Part shown: in pieces, positions 18,265 through 25,446 of the stretch
Numbering within the stretch: position 1 is the first letter of the stretch
Layout: each line of letters starts with the position of its first letter
Origin: UBA1822 sp963615055
Lineage (GTDB): Bacteria; Bacillota; Negativicutes; Veillonellales; Dialisteraceae
Reading direction: 5' to 3'
Length of the DNA stretch: 64,000 bases
Assembly: GCA_963615055.1 (NCBI GenBank)
Contig: CAVEFO010000002.1
Span: forward strand, 33,180-97,179
Made by a program: the position numbers and the translations under genes
Notes under the pieces: model-generated
What the model saw: only the letters and a program-made list of their open reading frames with translations
Databases searched by the model: none
What the model was told of the DNA's origin: nothing

Positions 18265-19167
18265 TCACAGACCACTTTCCACTCCCGTCCCGTCGAAAGC
18301 CGGCGTGAAACATTCATCGGCGGATTCTTTTTGCTGCGTGTAGCCCTCCGTGATGCCGAGCGCTTCCATGTAGGCGCGTGCCTCTTCGTATTCTTCGTCC
18401 GTCACGCGGCGATTGATTTCCGGAAACTCTTTCGCGCGGCCCATCGGCGTATATTGACGCATGAGGCTGACGAGGACATCGCCTTCGCGGAATGTTTCCG
18501 CCACATATTCCAGCACGCCCTTTGTATTTTCCATCTGGCCCGGCAGGACGAGATGGCGGATGAGGACGCCTTTTTTGAGAAGCCCGTCCGCGCCGATTTC
18601 ATACGGCCCCGTCTGGCGAAACATTTGCTCAATCGCGCGCGTCGCGACATGGAAATAATCCGGCGCGTCGCTGTATCGACGAGCCGGCGCTTCGAGACTG
18701 TATTTCAAATCGGGGAGCCAAATTTGGATTTTTTTACGCAAAAAAGCCACCGTGTGCACACTTTCGTACCCGCCGCAATTGTAGATGACGGGGACGGGAA
18801 GCGATTCCGCGAGGCTTTGAAAAACGGCATGAGAAAAATGCGTGGGCGTCACGAGATCGATATTGTGCGCCCCCTGCCGAATGAGTTCTCGGTAAATCTC
18901 GGAAAGACGGGAAACGGAAATTTCGCGGCCGCGGCGAAGCGCCGAGATTTCATAATTTTGGCAATAGACGCACGAAAGCTGGCAACCGGCAAAAAAGACG
19001 GTGCCGGCGCCGCGCGTGCCGCTGATGCACGGCTCTTCATCGTGATGGAGCGCCGCACGCGAGACGACGGGACGGATCCCGAGGCCGCAATAGCCGACCG
19101 CGCCCGCCGCTTCCGATGATTCTTTCCGATTGACGCGGCAGGCGCGCGGACAAAGATTGCAGAGCAT
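18265..19167 (-). CDS. Radical SAM protein, PflX-like (COG1313)
   Basis: A 4Fe-4S S-adenosylmethionine radical enzyme. The cluster motif is in FFAGCQLSCVYCQN (CxxxCxxC) at residues about 61-68, and an N-terminal cysteine motif CNLCPRAC precedes it, as in the uncharacterised PflX group related to pyruvate formate-lyase activating enzymes. It has 300 residues, the usual length. The start codon immediately follows the stop of the thioesterase gene with no gap, so the two genes form one transcription unit. Its substrate is not known; calling it a PFL activase would go beyond the evidence. Confidence 0.85.
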   Translation of the reverse strand: MLCNLCPRACRVNRKESSEAAGAVGYCGLGIRPVVSRAALHHDEEPCISGTRGAGTVFFAGCQLSCVYCQNYEISALRRGREISVSRLSEIYRELIRQGAHNIDLVTPTHFSHAVFQSLAESLPVPVIYNCGGYESVHTVAFLRKKIQIWLPDLKYSLEAPARRYSDAPDYFHVATRAIEQMFRQTGPYEIGADGLLKKGVLIRHLVLPGQMENTKGVLEYVAETFREGDVLVSLMRQYTPMGRAKEFPEINRRVTDEEYEEARAYMEALGITEGYTQQKESADECFTPAFDGTGVESGL

Positions 19168-19563
19168 TTACAAGCGATTTCCGCGCTCGGCGGCTTTGGC
19201 CGTGAATGTCGCTTCGTCGACAAGGAAACGTTCGTGCTCCGCTTCCCCGATTTCGCCCGCTTCGTCCGTCGCCAAAATACGGAAAGAGAGCCGGCGCCCT
19301 TCGATTTCCGTCAAAACGGCATTCGCGGTGACGGTGCCGCCGACCGGCGTGGGCGCTTTGTGCGACAGATGAATGGAAATTCCGACGGACGTCGTCCCTT
19401 CGGGGAGTGCAGGCGCAATCGCTTTCACGGCCGCCGCTTCCATGACGGCGGACAGCATGGGCGTCGCGCACACATCGACCGTGCCGCTGCCGACCGCTTT
19501 TGCCGTATCCGTTTCCGAGACCTCGCGCGAGACGGTCCCGATCATTCCGATTGTGAGTTCCAT
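19168..19563 (-). CDS. Hotdog-fold thioesterase (FlK-like)
   Basis: Small 131-residue hotdog protein resembling the fluoroacetyl-CoA thioesterase (FlK) group, with the pattern ATPMLSAVMEAAA (around residue 32), SVGISIHLSHKAPTPVG and FxIxATDEAGEIGEAEHERFLV. Family members hydrolyse acyl-CoA thioesters; the substrate here cannot be read from sequence. An AAGGAGG site precedes the ATG, and the gene starts back-to-back with mltG across an 80-bp shared promoter region. Confidence 0.82.
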   Translation of the reverse strand: MELTIGMIGTVSREVSETDTAKAVGSGTVDVCATPMLSAVMEAAAVKAIAPALPEGTTSVGISIHLSHKAPTPVGGTVTANAVLTEIEGRRLSFRILATDEAGEIGEAEHERFLVDEATFTAKAAERGNRL

Positions 19564-19587
19564 GAGAAACCTCCTTTGTTTTTTCTC

Positions 19588-19615
19588 ATTATATCATGGG
19601 CGGCTATGGTATAAT
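19588..19615. promoter_or_regulatory. Overlapping divergent extended -10 promoters
   Basis: Plus strand: TGGTATAAT with the -10 at 19610-19615, reading into mltG. Minus strand: TGATATAAT with the -10 at 19588-19593, reading into the thioesterase. Each -10 lies where the other promoter's -35 would be, so both appear to depend on the extended -10 TG rather than a -35. Confidence 0.6.
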
Positions 19616-19645
19616 GAGGAAAATAATGCGGAAAAGAGGAAAATC

Positions 19646-20650
19646 GTGGATAAAAAAATCAAAATTTCGGCCCTCGCCGCGGCGGCTGTCTTGGCGGTCG
19701 CGGGCGCGGCGGCTTGGTTTGCCTACGCCGTGGATCGACCGGCGGGGCGCGATTCCGTCACATTGACGATTCCGCGCGAGGCGACGGGGACGGACATCGC
19801 CAAACTCTTGGAAGAAAAAGGCGTCGTCCGAAGCGCAGGCATCTTTCGCGCGGCGCTGCGGCTGACGGGAGAAACGAACGCGTTGCAACAAGGTTACTAT
19901 CGATTGTCGCAAGGATTGACCGTGCGTGAAGCCGTCGAAGCGCTGAAGCACGGATGCGCCGAATCGGCGACCGTTACGATTCCCGAAGGCATGACGATTC
20001 ATCAAATGGCCGCGCTATTTCAAAAAGCGAATATCCGAGGCGCTGCGGATTTTGAAAAAACGGCCGCGTCGTATGTGTGCTACGATTATATGAAGGCAGA
20101 GCCGCCCGCGTCGATTTTGGGCGAAGGATTTCTGTGGGCGGATACGTATGAAATCCCACTCGATTTCTCGGCCAAAGATATTTGCGATTTGTTGTACGAA
20201 AAAACGGACAGCATGCTGACGCCGGCCATCCGCGAAAAAGCGACGGAAAAAAATCTCACGCTCTATCGGCTGATGACAATCGCCTCCTTGGTCGAGCGCG
20301 AGGCACGCCTACCGGAGGATCAAGTGCCGATTGCCTCCGTCATCTTGACGCGCCTTGCCCGCGCCATGCCGCTCCAAATCGATGCGACGGTGCAGTACGC
20401 ACTCGGCCGGACGAAGCCGGAGCTGACCTATGCGGATTTGGAAACGCCGTCGCCGTACAACACCTATCTCCGCGAAGGGTTGCCGCCGGGACCGATTGCC
20501 GCGCCGGGAATGCCCGCCATCCAAGCGGTGCTCGCCGCCGAGCCGGGCGATTACATTTATTACGTTGCACAAAAAGACGGCCGCCATGTCTTCACGAAAA
20601 CGCTCGCCGAGCACGAAGCGAAAATCGAGGAGATTTATGGAAATCCGTGA
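19646..20650 (+). CDS. mltG: Endolytic murein transglycosylase MltG (YceG)
   Basis: Inner-membrane lytic transglycosylase that cuts nascent glycan strands and limits their length. GTG 19646 was chosen because AGAGGA lies six bases upstream; the product is 334 residues. One transmembrane helix occupies residues about 6-26, then a LysM-like region (about 40-110, TIPREATGTDIAKLLEEKG and QGYYRLSQGLT) and the YceG catalytic domain with the essential Glu in IASLVEREAR and the Q-IDATVQYALG and ETPSPYNTYLREGLPPGPI signatures (the latter quoted only in part of the domain). It overlaps trmR by 14 bases, the same pair order as yrrL-yrrM in Bacillus. Confidence 0.95.
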   Translation: MDKKIKISALAAAAVLAVAGAAAWFAYAVDRPAGRDSVTLTIPREATGTDIAKLLEEKGVVRSAGIFRAALRLTGETNALQQGYYRLSQGLTVREAVEALKHGCAESATVTIPEGMTIHQMAALFQKANIRGAADFEKTAASYVCYDYMKAEPPASILGEGFLWADTYEIPLDFSAKDICDLLYEKTDSMLTPAIREKATEKNLTLYRLMTIASLVEREARLPEDQVPIASVILTRLARAMPLQIDATVQYALGRTKPELTYADLETPSPYNTYLREGLPPGPIAAPGMPAIQAVLAAEPGDYIYYVAQKDGRHVFTKTLAEHEAKIEEIYGNP

Positions 20651-21227
20651 CGTGCTTGCCGCTCTGGAACGAGAAGCAAAAGAAGAAAATATTCCGATTT
20701 TGCGGGAAACGGAACGCAAGATACTTGTTTCCGTCGCACAAGAGGCTAAGCCGGGGCGGATATTGGAAATCGGTACAGGAAACGGATTTTCCGCGCTTCT
20801 TTTGGCAGCGGCCTGTCCGGACGCAAGGATTGATACGATAGAGCTCGATTCGCGGCGAAGCGAACGTGCCCAAAAAGCCGCACAAGACGCCGGCTGCGCG
20901 GGTCGGATTCATTTTTTTGAGGGAGACGCCGCCGAAATCATACCGACACTGTCGGCGCCGTACGATTTCTTGTATTTGGACGGCCCGAAAGGGCAATATT
21001 TACGACATTTGCAGATGGCGGAACGCGTGCTCGCCCCGCGCGCCGTCATTTGCGCCGATAATGTCCTCTTTCGCGGTCTCGTCCGCGGAAATCATCCCAT
21101 TCCCCATCGGTATCGCACAATTGTCATGCGCCTTCGGGACTATCTCGCCTATGTGGAGGCAAAGTATTCGACGAAGATTTGGGAAGAGGGCGACGGAATG
21201 GCTGTATCGACTTCCCGCGTAAAGTAA
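20637..21227 (+). CDS. trmR: O-methyltransferase, TrmR-like (tRNA 5-hydroxyuridine methyltransferase)
   Basis: SAM-dependent methyltransferase of the YrrM/TrmR group, which methylates 5-hydroxyuridine at tRNA position 34. It has 196 residues; the SAM site ILEIGTGNGFSALLLA is near residue 43, DTIELDSRR near 67 and YLDGPKGQY near 106, with the late ADNVLFRGLV motif of metal-dependent family 3 O-methyltransferases. ATG 20637 lies inside the end of mltG with GAGGAG upstream. The tRNA role is inferred from the conserved mltG-trmR neighbourhood; a small-molecule O-methyltransferase is the alternative. Confidence 0.85.
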   Translation: MEIRDVLAALEREAKEENIPILRETERKILVSVAQEAKPGRILEIGTGNGFSALLLAAACPDARIDTIELDSRRSERAQKAAQDAGCAGRIHFFEGDAAEIIPTLSAPYDFLYLDGPKGQYLRHLQMAERVLAPRAVICADNVLFRGLVRGNHPIPHRYRTIVMRLRDYLAYVEAKYSTKIWEEGDGMAVSTSRVK

Positions 21228-21257
21228 GTCTTGTTTCCGGCATCTGATGGAAATTAA

Positions 21258-21287
21258 GACGTCAGACATCTGACACCTGACCTTTTC
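21258..21287. repeat. GACGTCAGACATCTGACACCTGA-type unit
   Basis: Short GTCAGA/TCTGAC palindromic units. Related copies lie at 25138-25167 and 49799-49820. The rest of the gap 21228-21465 is AT-rich with a small ATGGG/CCCAT hairpin near 21378; no promoter stands out. Confidence 0.65.
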
Positions 21288-21465
21288 GCCTCCGTGAGAT
21301 GCTCGAAATCTAATAGCTAACAGCTATACCAGACAAAAATATTTTTATTTTGCGCCACATAAAGATCTTAGCCGCAAATGGGGGTTTTCCCATGCATGAA
21401 ATGCCTTATCAACAGTTTCGACCAATGATGACAAAAAAGCAAAACGATGTGTGCAAGGAGGAAAT

Positions 21466-21909
21466 ATGATTCGTAAATTTGATCCGGCGGCGTTTCGCTG
21501 GGACGGTATTGAGCCGCATATTTACAAAGAAGATCCCAGCGTCTTTTTCGGGGTCACGAAACAGGTTTTATTTGAAAACGAAGGCGATTTGCCGATTCAA
21601 TTTCGGTATTTCGAAGTCGAGCCGGGTGGACGGACGTCGCTGGAGCACCACGCGCATATGCACATGGTCGTCATTTTCCGAGGCAGCGGTCACGCGCTTT
21701 TGGGAAAGGAGATACGCGAAGTCGCGGTGGGCGATCTGATCACGATTCCCGGCTGGGATTTTCATCAATTCAAAGCGGACAGAGGTGAGACGCTCGGTTT
21801 CTTCTGCCTTGTCGCCGCTGAGCGAGACAAGCCGACGTATCCGACGGAAGAAGATTTGTCGGCGCTCTCCGAGAATCCGGATGTGGCGGATTTTTTACGG
21901 AAGGTTTGA
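21466..21909 (+). CDS. Cupin-domain protein
   Basis: A 147-residue single-domain cupin. The ATG at 21466 follows a strong AAGGAGG. The first cupin motif is PGGRTSLEHHAHMHMVVIFRG at residues about 50-70, with several metal-ligand histidines, and the second is VGDLITIPGWDFHQFKA with PG.xxH. Such stand-alone cupins have varied roles (sugar isomerases, dioxygenases, binding proteins), so no reaction is assigned. It stands alone between trmR and ssrA. Confidence 0.85.
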   Translation: MIRKFDPAAFRWDGIEPHIYKEDPSVFFGVTKQVLFENEGDLPIQFRYFEVEPGGRTSLEHHAHMHMVVIFRGSGHALLGKEIREVAVGDLITIPGWDFHQFKADRGETLGFFCLVAAERDKPTYPTEEDLSALSENPDVADFLRKV

Positions 21910-22096
21910 ACGGCTTGCGTATATCGTGCAGAAGACGTCAGAAAAGTGAGCAGTGAGTAGTGAGCGATTAGAAGTGTATTTTTGTCTTCGGCGCTTCACA
22001 ATCTTGTATGCAGTTCTCTTCACTCAATTCTTTTCTAAAAATGCAAGTCTCTTCTTGTAGCCCCAAAGTTTTCATATGTGAGTAGCCGGATAGGTT

Positions 22097-22130
22097 GCGA
22101 AATGTGGTGGCATGTTTCGCGGCCTTTTTT
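22097..22130 (+). terminator. Rho-independent terminator
   Basis: Ten-pair stem GCGAAATGTG with CATGTTTCGC (two wobble pairs), loop GTGG, followed by GGCC and T6. It probably ends transcripts from the cupin gene. The 21910-22096 stretch has a GTGAGCAG repeat at 21945-21966 and nothing else that I can name. Confidence 0.55.
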
Positions 22131-22137
22131 GGTGCAC

Positions 22138-22172
22138 AAAAAATCCGGAACTTCGTTTTTGAAATTCCGGAT
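22138..22172 (-). terminator. Terminator of tmRNA
   Basis: On the minus strand ATCCGGAATT pairs with AGTTCCGGAT and is followed by T6; it begins nine bases after the tmRNA 3' CCA. Confidence 0.85.
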
Positions 22173-22180
22173 GACGGGAC

Positions 22181-22523
22181 TGGTGGAGACGAGGGGAGTC
22201 GAACCCCTGTCCAAAAAGTCTGCCCCACGAGTATCTCCGAGCGCAGTTCCTGATCGTGTCTCGACGGAGTGTCGCTCAGGAACAAGCCGGCTCCGTCCGA
22301 TCCGGTCAGTTTCCCTTACACGTCACCGGATGTCGCGTGAAGGTATCCTGCATGGTTGGTATCCAAGCGGCGCGGCAGGCTGGCGCCGAGAGGACATTGG
22401 CGGTCAAGCCGCCAAGGCAAAATCAGATTTTGCGTTTATGTTTGTCCGCCGTTTTACGGGGTAGGCGGGATCCCGGCTCGCTGCTCATGATACAGGAACT
22501 CCTGTCGAAACCGGTGCGTCCCC
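22181..22523 (-). ncRNA. ssrA: tmRNA (ssrA)
   Basis: Rescues stalled ribosomes by acting as tRNA and mRNA. The minus strand begins GGGGACGCACCGGTTTCGAC and ends with a T-arm GGGGTTCGACTCCCC and CCACCA, the two halves of the tRNA-like domain, 343 bases apart. The tag frame, read after the ATAAAC stretch at about 22432, is GCA AAA TCT GAT TTT GCC TTG GCG GCT TGA, giving AKSDFALAA with the standard ALAA degradation end. The exact resume codon is inferred. CCGTGGA repeats lie only about 25 bases upstream of the 5' end, close to where the promoter must be. Confidence 0.96.
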
Positions 22524-22544
22524 GTTTGATTCTGATTTTGCTGC

Positions 22545-22668
22545 TGTCCGTGGGCCGTAGGCTGTGGACCGTAGGCCGTGGACCGTGGACCGTGTGTGAG
22601 AAACTTTGTTTGTCATCGAGATGAGACACACGGTAAACGGTAAACGGACAACGGATAGCGGACAACTG
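22545..22668. repeat. CCGTGGA/CCGTAGG heptamers in inverted arms
   Basis: A run of CCGTGGNC-type units (22547-22605) faces a complementary run (ACGGTAAACGG, ACGGATAGCGG; 22629-22665) around an ATCGAGATGAGA centre. It fills the gap between ssrA and the LOG gene. Similar units are at 11339, 23652, 54326, 59405, 59456 and 60767. Confidence 0.85.
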
Positions 22669-22685
22669 CCGCCATTGTATCTGAT

Positions 22686-23246
22686 TCAATGCGCTCTGTC
22701 AACGGCGGCGGCGCGGGCGGTGAGGGCTTTGTAAAATTCTTCCTTGCTTTCGATGAAGGAAATGAGGCGGAATGATGATTCCGGATAGAAACCTGTTTCC
22801 TGCATATGCAGCAGCAAATCGCGGAGCGCATTGTAAAAGCCGTTCACATTCAGGAGGAGGCAGGGGGCTTTGATGTGACCGAGATGAATTTGGCAAAAGA
22901 TTTCGCTGACTTCATCCAAGGTCCCGACGCCGCCTGGAAAAGCGATGAAGATATCGGCGCGCTGCATCATGAGGGTGCGCCGCGTGGACATGTCGGGCGT
23001 GACGACGAGATCGGTGAGACCGGGCTGATCGACGCCGGCCTCGATGAAGGCTTGCGTTTCGATGCCGACGACGCGTCCGCCGGCGGACAAGGCTGCACGG
23101 GCGAGCGTCCCCATGAGTCCGATTTTGGAGCCGCCGTAGATGAGGGTGTGACCGTTTTGGCCGATCCACGTGCCGATGTCTTTGGCCATTTCGGTGTAGA
23201 GGGGATTGTTTCCGTCGCGGGAGCCGAGATAGACGGTGATATTCAT
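22686..23246 (-). CDS. LOG-family protein (TIGR00730 Rossmann fold)
   Basis: Rossmann-like hydrolase of the lysine-decarboxylase-like/LOG family, members of which cleave cytokinin nucleotide monophosphates or other nucleoside 5'-monophosphates. It has 186 residues, with GGSKIGLMGTLA near residue 38 and the catalytic PGGVGTLDE motif near 103. An AAAGGAGG site precedes the ATG. It lies 27 bases downstream of the 60-residue gene, probably in one transcript. The physiological substrate in bacteria is usually unknown, so no gene symbol is given. Confidence 0.9.
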   Translation of the reverse strand: MNITVYLGSRDGNNPLYTEMAKDIGTWIGQNGHTLIYGGSKIGLMGTLARAALSAGGRVVGIETQAFIEAGVDQPGLTDLVVTPDMSTRRTLMMQRADIFIAFPGGVGTLDEVSEIFCQIHLGHIKAPCLLLNVNGFYNALRDLLLHMQETGFYPESSFRLISFIESKEEFYKALTARAAAVDRAH

Positions 23247-23273
23247 ACCGGTTTCCTCCTTTCGGGGATGGGA

Positions 23274-23456
23274 TTACAGCGTGAAGTGGTGCATGTCATT
23301 CCAATGACGGCGAATGGCAATGTCGGCGGAAAGGTCGGTATTGTCATAGAGAATGGACCATTGCGTATTGCTCGTGATGTCATGAGAATTCGGATCTTGG
23401 GCGGCGTCACAGGCACCGAGCAAAGCCGGGAGAGAATATTTCCACACGGTTTTCAT
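23274..23456 (-). CDS. Small hypothetical protein (60 residues)
   Basis: Begins MKTVWKYSLPALLGA and ends RRHWNDMHHFTL; I do not recognise it. Support for being real: a good AAAGGAG site seven bases before the ATG, an extended -10 promoter (TGCTATAAT) about 40 bases upstream on the same strand, and tight spacing to the LOG gene. Composition is mixed, with no clear membrane segment apart from a short N-terminal hydrophobic patch. Confidence 0.5.
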   Translation of the reverse strand: MKTVWKYSLPALLGACDAAQDPNSHDITSNTQWSILYDNTDLSADIAIRRHWNDMHHFTL

Positions 23457-23495
23457 ACGAGGGCTCCTTTCTTCGGAAATCCATACATATACTTT

Positions 23496-23504
23496 ATTAT
23501 AGCA
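23496..23504 (-). promoter_or_regulatory. Extended -10 promoter for the small protein and LOG gene
   Basis: Minus strand TGCTATAAT, with no good -35 at the expected spacing. The rest of the gap up to 23718 holds TATTGAGGGGC-family and CCGCGGA-type repeats (23530-23600, 23652-23680) and no convincing gene. Confidence 0.5.
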
Positions 23505-23718
23505 TATCACGGAGGAGAGATGGGGAGCAAAGCTTTCGGCGCTTTTTCTTTTGGCGGCATTTGTGGAAGAAGCTTTTTGCAAGATAGGGATGAGGGGGAA
23601 AGCGGAGATAAATCGTTTACGCTTTATCGCTCGTCACGCCTTGTGTAGCGCCACGGCCCACGGTCCGCGGATGACGGATGGCTGCGCCGGGGATGCAAAA
23701 AGAGAAGCGTGGCACACC

Positions 23719-23764
23719 AAAAGAGCTGTGAGAAAATGGGAAACATTTTTTCACAGCTCTTTTC
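23719..23764. terminator. Bidirectional rho-independent terminator
   Basis: Long stem AAAAGAGCTGTGA with TCACAGCTCTTTT. It lies 15 bases after the stop of the minus-strand nucleotidyltransferase gene and has T runs on both strands. Confidence 0.85.
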
Positions 23765-23779
23765 ATCTGATGTCAAATT

Positions 23780-24973
23780 TTATGATTCGTTCTCAGCGAA
23801 GAGGCGGCGGAGGTGAGTGGCGAGAAGCGTTTGTTCGGGATCGCTGAGGAGCATGATTTCATTTTGCTTGGCGATGACGGCGCGGATGGCGGTCTCCGTC
23901 GTCATCGTTTTCTGTAATTTTTTCATGTCGGGATAGAGCAGGCGGGCGTAGACGTAGGCCTGTTTCTCGTCGGCATTCAAAGCGGAGAGATCCGTCCCGT
24001 CCAGCTTCGGCATGAGCGTTTCCAAATATGTCCGGTAGGCCGCGATGGCATCCGGCGGATTGGTGGCGGGATCGAGGCCGGGGAGGAAGAGGGGCATGAT
24101 TTGGTAGCGATCGAGCAATTCGTAGCTGCGCCGGGCGTAGCCGTCGGTGAAGAAACGCGCCGCGTTGTAATATCGTTCATTCATCGGAATCATCTTCATG
24201 TATTCCGATGCCTTTTCCATGGCCGCCTCAAGGCGCGGGCTCATACGGAAACCGAAACGGGCCGTGAAACGGAGGGCGCGAATGCAGACGGAGGGATTAT
24301 CGGGGAATTGGATGCTCGGCTCGTAAAGGCTGTCGGTGATGTGTTCGCGCAAATCGCGGAGGCCGCCGTGATAATCTATCACATCGCCGCTTTTCGGATC
24401 GTAGAGAAGGGCGTTGTACGTGAGGTCGCGCCGGAAAGAATCGGTGAAGAGACTTTTTGATGTGTCGTCGGGAATCCCTTTGCGGCCCAGATAGACGGCG
24501 GGGATTTTTCCGTAAGTAGCGACATCGACGGGTTCCTTTGCGTCGGGGAGGCGGACGGCGCCGTAGGCGGTATCGCCCACTTCATGCAGGAAGAAAGCGT
24601 CACCGAAGATGTCCCGGCAATCCGTATAAGCGGCGTCGGTCGTGATATCCCAATCGCTCACCCGTTTCCCCATCAAGGTATCGCGGACGCTGCCGCCGAC
24701 GAAATAGGCGGTAAATCCTGCGTCTTGCAATTTTTTTGCCACAAAGACGGCTTCTTTTGGAATCGCATTTTCGGAAATCGGATGGAGCCGGGCGGGCAGT
24801 ACGAGATTTCCGTATCCTTGCTCCGTGACCATGCGATAGTCTTCGTCGATGAGTCGATTGACTTCGGGCGTAAAAAGGGAAACGGCAAGGCCGGTGTTTC
24901 CATAAAGGAAAAGCACCAGGAGCGCCGTCAGAAGCGCCGGCAGATTGACGTGGAAACGAGTGCGATGATGCAT
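23780..24973 (-). CDS. CCA-adding/poly(A) polymerase-type nucleotidyltransferase with N-terminal signal sequence
   Basis: Class II tRNA nucleotidyltransferase/poly(A) polymerase family; members add CCA or A residues to RNA 3' ends in the cytoplasm. All catalytic motifs are present: YFVGGSVRDTLMG, metal-binding DWDITTD, FRRDLTYNALLYD, and CIRALRFTARFGF, followed by a helical C-terminal half (397 residues in all). Oddly, the chain begins with a signal-peptide-like segment (basic HHRTR, then about 22 hydrophobic residues LPALLTALLVLFLYGNTGL) before the fold starts near residue 60. The start is well supported by GGAGGT nine bases upstream; no other in-frame start has a good site. It could be a membrane-anchored or exported enzyme. 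Which nucleotide it adds cannot be told here. Confidence 0.88.
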   Translation of the reverse strand: MHHRTRFHVNLPALLTALLVLFLYGNTGLAVSLFTPEVNRLIDEDYRMVTEQGYGNLVLPARLHPISENAIPKEAVFVAKKLQDAGFTAYFVGGSVRDTLMGKRVSDWDITTDAAYTDCRDIFGDAFFLHEVGDTAYGAVRLPDAKEPVDVATYGKIPAVYLGRKGIPDDTSKSLFTDSFRRDLTYNALLYDPKSGDVIDYHGGLRDLREHITDSLYEPSIQFPDNPSVCIRALRFTARFGFRMSPRLEAAMEKASEYMKMIPMNERYYNAARFFTDGYARRSYELLDRYQIMPLFLPGLDPATNPPDAIAAYRTYLETLMPKLDGTDLSALNADEKQAYVYARLLYPDMKKLQKTMTTETAIRAVIAKQNEIMLLSDPEQTLLATHLRRLFAENES

Positions 24974-25303
24974 GAATGAGACCTCCGATTATGATAATGC
25001 AAATCCTTTTTTCGTTCGCGGAAATTTTTTGTTTCTTGCTTTTCGTTATTATACACGACGGAAATTTTTTGTCACGCGAGACAGCCAGAGTTAGCAATTA
25101 GCAGTGACCGGTTCCGGTAGCGGCTTCGCCGATAAAGGCTGACGTCTGACGGCTCGACACCTGATGACGCAATTGTTGAACGCGCAAGCTTTTGACGCGA
25201 TATGTCATTTTGATATAAAAAACTTTTATGACAATAGGAGCCGTCAATATTATTGAGATAATTTTATTATAAAAATATTTTATTATGCAAATGAAAATTT
25301 TCC
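24974..25303. other. Intergenic region with repeats, then AT-rich stretch
   Basis: Holds TTAGCAATTAGCAG heptamers (25090-25104), a GCGGCTTCGCC palindrome and a GACGTCTGAC/GACACCTGATGACG unit (25138-25167), then a strongly AT-rich run (25205-25300) that may act as an UP element for the adhesin promoter. No gene or RNA recognised. Confidence 0.7.
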
Positions 25304-25332
25304 TTGAGTTTGGTCGCGGGACATAGTATAAT
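25304..25332 (+). promoter_or_regulatory. Sigma-A promoter of the filamentous adhesin operon
   Basis: TTGAGT, 17 bases, perfect TATAAT, just after an A/T-rich block. It leaves a leader of about 105 bases before the ATG at 25447. Confidence 0.75.
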
Positions 25333-25446
25333 GCGACGCGTCAACATGGGGAGGTTTCGCTTCTTTTATGTTGTATCGATTTTATCGGATTCATTTTGTG
25401 CGGAAGGCGAAGAGCTACCCCCGCACGGTGAGAATAGGAGAAAAAT

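Noticed and set aside
21310..21460. Possible riboswitch in the leader of the cupin gene
   Set aside because: Only one weak 5-bp hairpin is visible and no conserved core was recognised.
23551..23847. 98-codon plus-strand frame between the small gene and the nucleotidyltransferase
   Set aside because: Runs through repeats, a terminator and the end of the opposite gene; composition unlike a protein.
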